In this document: positions 62,638 to 64,000 of the stretch, one piece after another
Layout of the letters: each line of letters opens with the position of its first letter
How positions within the stretch are numbered: position 1 is the stretch's first letter
Assembly: GCA_022819985.1 (NCBI GenBank)
Contig: JAJEGH010000004.1
Location: forward strand, 62,001-126,000
Origin: Alphaproteobacteria bacterium
Lineage (GTDB): Bacteria; Pseudomonadota; Alphaproteobacteria; Bin65
DNA: 64,000 nucleotides
Reading direction: 5' to 3'
The notes under the pieces: generated by a model
What the model saw: only the letters and a program-made list of their open reading frames with translations
What the model was told of the DNA's origin: nothing
The model's database searches: none
Position numbers and translations under genes: made by a program

Positions 62638-63492
62638 TCAGGCGGATTCGGCGCGCCAGGGCACGGCGAGACGGAGCAGCCGGTCGACGGTGAAATAGAG
62701 GCCGACCGCGATGACCGCGATCACGACCAGGGCGGCGAACATGCGCGGCTCCTCGGCCTGGGCCTTGGACTGGTTCATGACATGGGCGAGGCCGGCGCTG
62801 GCGCCGATCCATTCGCCGACGATGGCGCCGATCGGCGCGGTTGCCGCGGCGATGCGGATGCCGGAGGCGAGCGAGGGCAGGGCGGCAGGCAGGCGGACCA
62901 GCCGCAGCACGTCGCCGCGCGACGCGCCCATCGAGCGCGCCAGGTCGATCCATTGCCGGTCGGCCCGGCGTAATCCGTCGAAGAAAGCGGCGGTGACCGG
63001 GAAATAGATGATCAGGGTCGCCATCACGACCTTGGGCCAGATGCCGAAGCCGAACCACAGCACCAGCACCGGCGCCAGCGCGTAGACCGGCACGGCCTGG
63101 CTGGCGACCAGCACCGGCAGCATCCAGCGCCGGACCGGCGCGCTCGCCGCCATCGTCAGCGCCGTGGCGCAGCCGATGGTCAGGCCGAACAGCATACCGA
63201 GCAGGATTTCGCTGATCGTGGTGAGCGCATTGGCGGCGAGCAGGCCGGCATCGTCGATCAGCGAGACCAGCACCGCGTCCGGCGGCGGCAGGATGAATCG
63301 CGGTGCGCCGGTCAGCAGGATCGCGGCATACCAGAAGGCGACGACGCCGAGCAGCACGACGCCGATGCGGACGGCCCGTTCGAGTGCGCCCGCCTCGTCC
63401 GGCCCAAAGGGGTCGTCCGGCGCAAAGGAATCCTGCGTCGTGCTCGCGGAGGGGAGCGGGATGGTTCGGCTGGTATTCCGGCGCTCGGCCAT
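62638..63492 (-). CDS. thiX: ThiX-like ABC permease
   Basis: This 284-residue BPD-type permease has about six hydrophobic segments and the EAA loop in DLARSMGASRGDVLRLVRLPAALPSLASGIRIAAATAPIGAIVGEWIG (about 190-238). The N-terminal 35 residues are polar and presumably cytoplasmic. ATG 63492 starts eight bases after the riboswitch region, so the expression platform likely hides its ribosome site. It belongs to the same transporter as the ThiY-like gene downstream. Confidence 0.88.
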   Translation of the reverse strand: MAERRNTSRTIPLPSASTTQDSFAPDDPFGPDEAGALERAVRIGVVLLGVVAFWYAAILLTGAPRFILPPPDAVLVSLIDDAGLLAANALTTISEILLGMLFGLTIGCATALTMAASAPVRRWMLPVLVASQAVPVYALAPVLVLWFGFGIWPKVVMATLIIYFPVTAAFFDGLRRADRQWIDLARSMGASRGDVLRLVRLPAALPSLASGIRIAAATAPIGAIVGEWIGASAGLAHVMNQSKAQAEEPRMFAALVVIAVIAVGLYFTVDRLLRLAVPWRAESA

Positions 63493-63499
63493 GTCACTG

Positions 63500-63617
63500 T
63501 TCCCTACGCCGGTGCGAACCGGATCAGGTTCCAGGGGTCGTTCGCTGCGCCGTCCGGCGGTCTGTTACAGGCCGGGCGGGGCAGGGAACCTCTCAGCCGG
63601 GCTAGGGCTCCCCCAAG
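63500..63617 (-). promoter_or_regulatory. TPP (THI-box) riboswitch
   Basis: On the minus strand this has the two conserved blocks of the thiamine pyrophosphate aptamer: CTTGGGGGAGCCC...GGCTGAGAGG near the 5' side and ACCTGATCCGGTTCGCACCGGCGTAGGGAA at the 3' side. Between them is the variable P3 arm (CCGCCCGGC...GCCGGACGGCG). Its 3' end touches the start region of the ThiX-like gene, suggesting translational control: thiamine pyrophosphate would shut off the transporter. Confidence 0.95.
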
Positions 63618-63743
63618 TGATGCGGACAGGATACTGACAAGCGGCGCGCCGATGCAAGGCCGGGCGTTCGCGCCCGGCCCCGCCGATGCAGCGGTCCCTC
63701 GGGGCTGGAACGGTCGGCCTGCCGCGCTATTTCCGGAGCATCA

Positions 63744-64000
63744 TGGCCGAACCGCGCCTCATCGCCAGCGAGATTTACCGGAAATCCCGCTATGGCGGCA
63801 AACACCCGCTCGCGATCCCGCGGGTATCGCTCGCCGTCGACCTGTGCCGGGCGCTGGGCTGGCTGCCGGCGGAACAATATATCGACAGCCCGGTCGCCAC
63901 CGACGAACAGCTGACCCGGTTCCACGATCCGGACTATGTCGCCGCGGTCCGGCAATGCGAGCGCGACGGCAGGGCGACGGCGGAACAGCGCACGCGCTTC
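63744..64000 (+). CDS. Histone deacetylase-family protein (N-terminal part)
   Basis: The first 85 residues of a larger protein run off the right edge. The sequence RKSRYGGKHPLAIPRVSLAVDLCRALGWLPAEQY and ATDEQLTRFHDPDYVAAVRQCE matches the N-terminus of bacterial histone deacetylase/acetoin utilisation proteins, zinc-dependent deacetylases of amines or acetylated lysines. The catalytic His and metal ligands lie beyond the window. ATG 63744 follows CCGGAG. It is divergent from the riboswitch-controlled genes. Confidence 0.82.

Overview
The window is a G+C-rich bacterial chromosome segment, most likely from an alphaproteobacterium of the Rhodospirillales or a relative. The evidence is a PopZ-type pole-organising protein next to a TolC-family channel, a homodimeric eukaryote-like NADP isocitrate dehydrogenase, the run aminotransferase - homoserine dehydrogenase - class II FBPase - RecJ, a class I PHA synthase, and intergenic repeats containing the CCTGAGCCTGTCGAAGG-type units common in this class. 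About 60 genes are supported. Most sit in short, tightly packed and often ATGA-overlapping operons.

Region by region. 0.5-9.5 kb: a glutamine-synthetase-like ligase followed by the two subunits of a Rieske ring-hydroxylating oxygenase (a layout resembling aniline dioxygenase loci), cytochrome c', a LOG-family protein, a nitroreductase, icd and a second Rieske oxygenase. 9.5-17.4 kb: a periplasmic copper chaperone, an SPFH/NfeD pair, hpt with an acyl-CoA ligase, and a DsbD-like thiol reductase with a redoxin. 17.4-19.6 kb: an accessory island of lower G+C with inverted arrays of 5-bp repeats, an HNH-like zinc-finger protein, a phage-type hypothetical protein and clusters of helically phased 10-bp repeats. 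19.6-27.8 kb: two cytochromes P450 around a set of MaoC hydratases, SDR dehydrogenases and an acyl-CoA dehydrogenase, suggesting catabolism of an acyl-CoA of unknown identity. 28-36.3 kb: phaC, an OmpA-like lipoprotein and the amino acid/FBPase/recJ run. 36.4-37.3 kb: a VapBC remnant and a small exported-peptide ORF. 37.4-42 kb: a five-gene operon with a transglutaminase-like protein, two QueG-like iron-sulphur proteins, an A+T-rich unknown gene and a PaaK-like adenylate-forming enzyme. 42.2-47.5 kb: mtnA, a RelE-type toxin-antitoxin pair, tRNA-Asn and tRNA-Cys, pcm, tolC and popZ. 47.5-53.5 kb: a CoxG-like protein and a complete five-gene branched-chain-amino-acid-type ABC transporter. 53.8-61.5 kb: an Mrp/Mbh-like cation/proton antiporter operon. 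61.6-63.6 kb: a TPP riboswitch controlling a ThiX/ThiY-like transporter pair. The window ends inside a histone-deacetylase-family gene.

Functionally the window combines housekeeping genes with the catabolic equipment of a heterotroph that oxidises aromatic or alicyclic compounds (two Rieske systems, two P450s, several acyl-CoA enzymes), stores PHA and uses a large antiporter complex for ion homeostasis. The best candidates for undescribed biology are the repeat-rich island at 17.6-19.6 kb, the QueG/transglutaminase/PaaK operon at 37.4-42.0 kb and the 57-residue peptide gene at 37.1 kb. All readings are from sequence inspection only; no database search was run.
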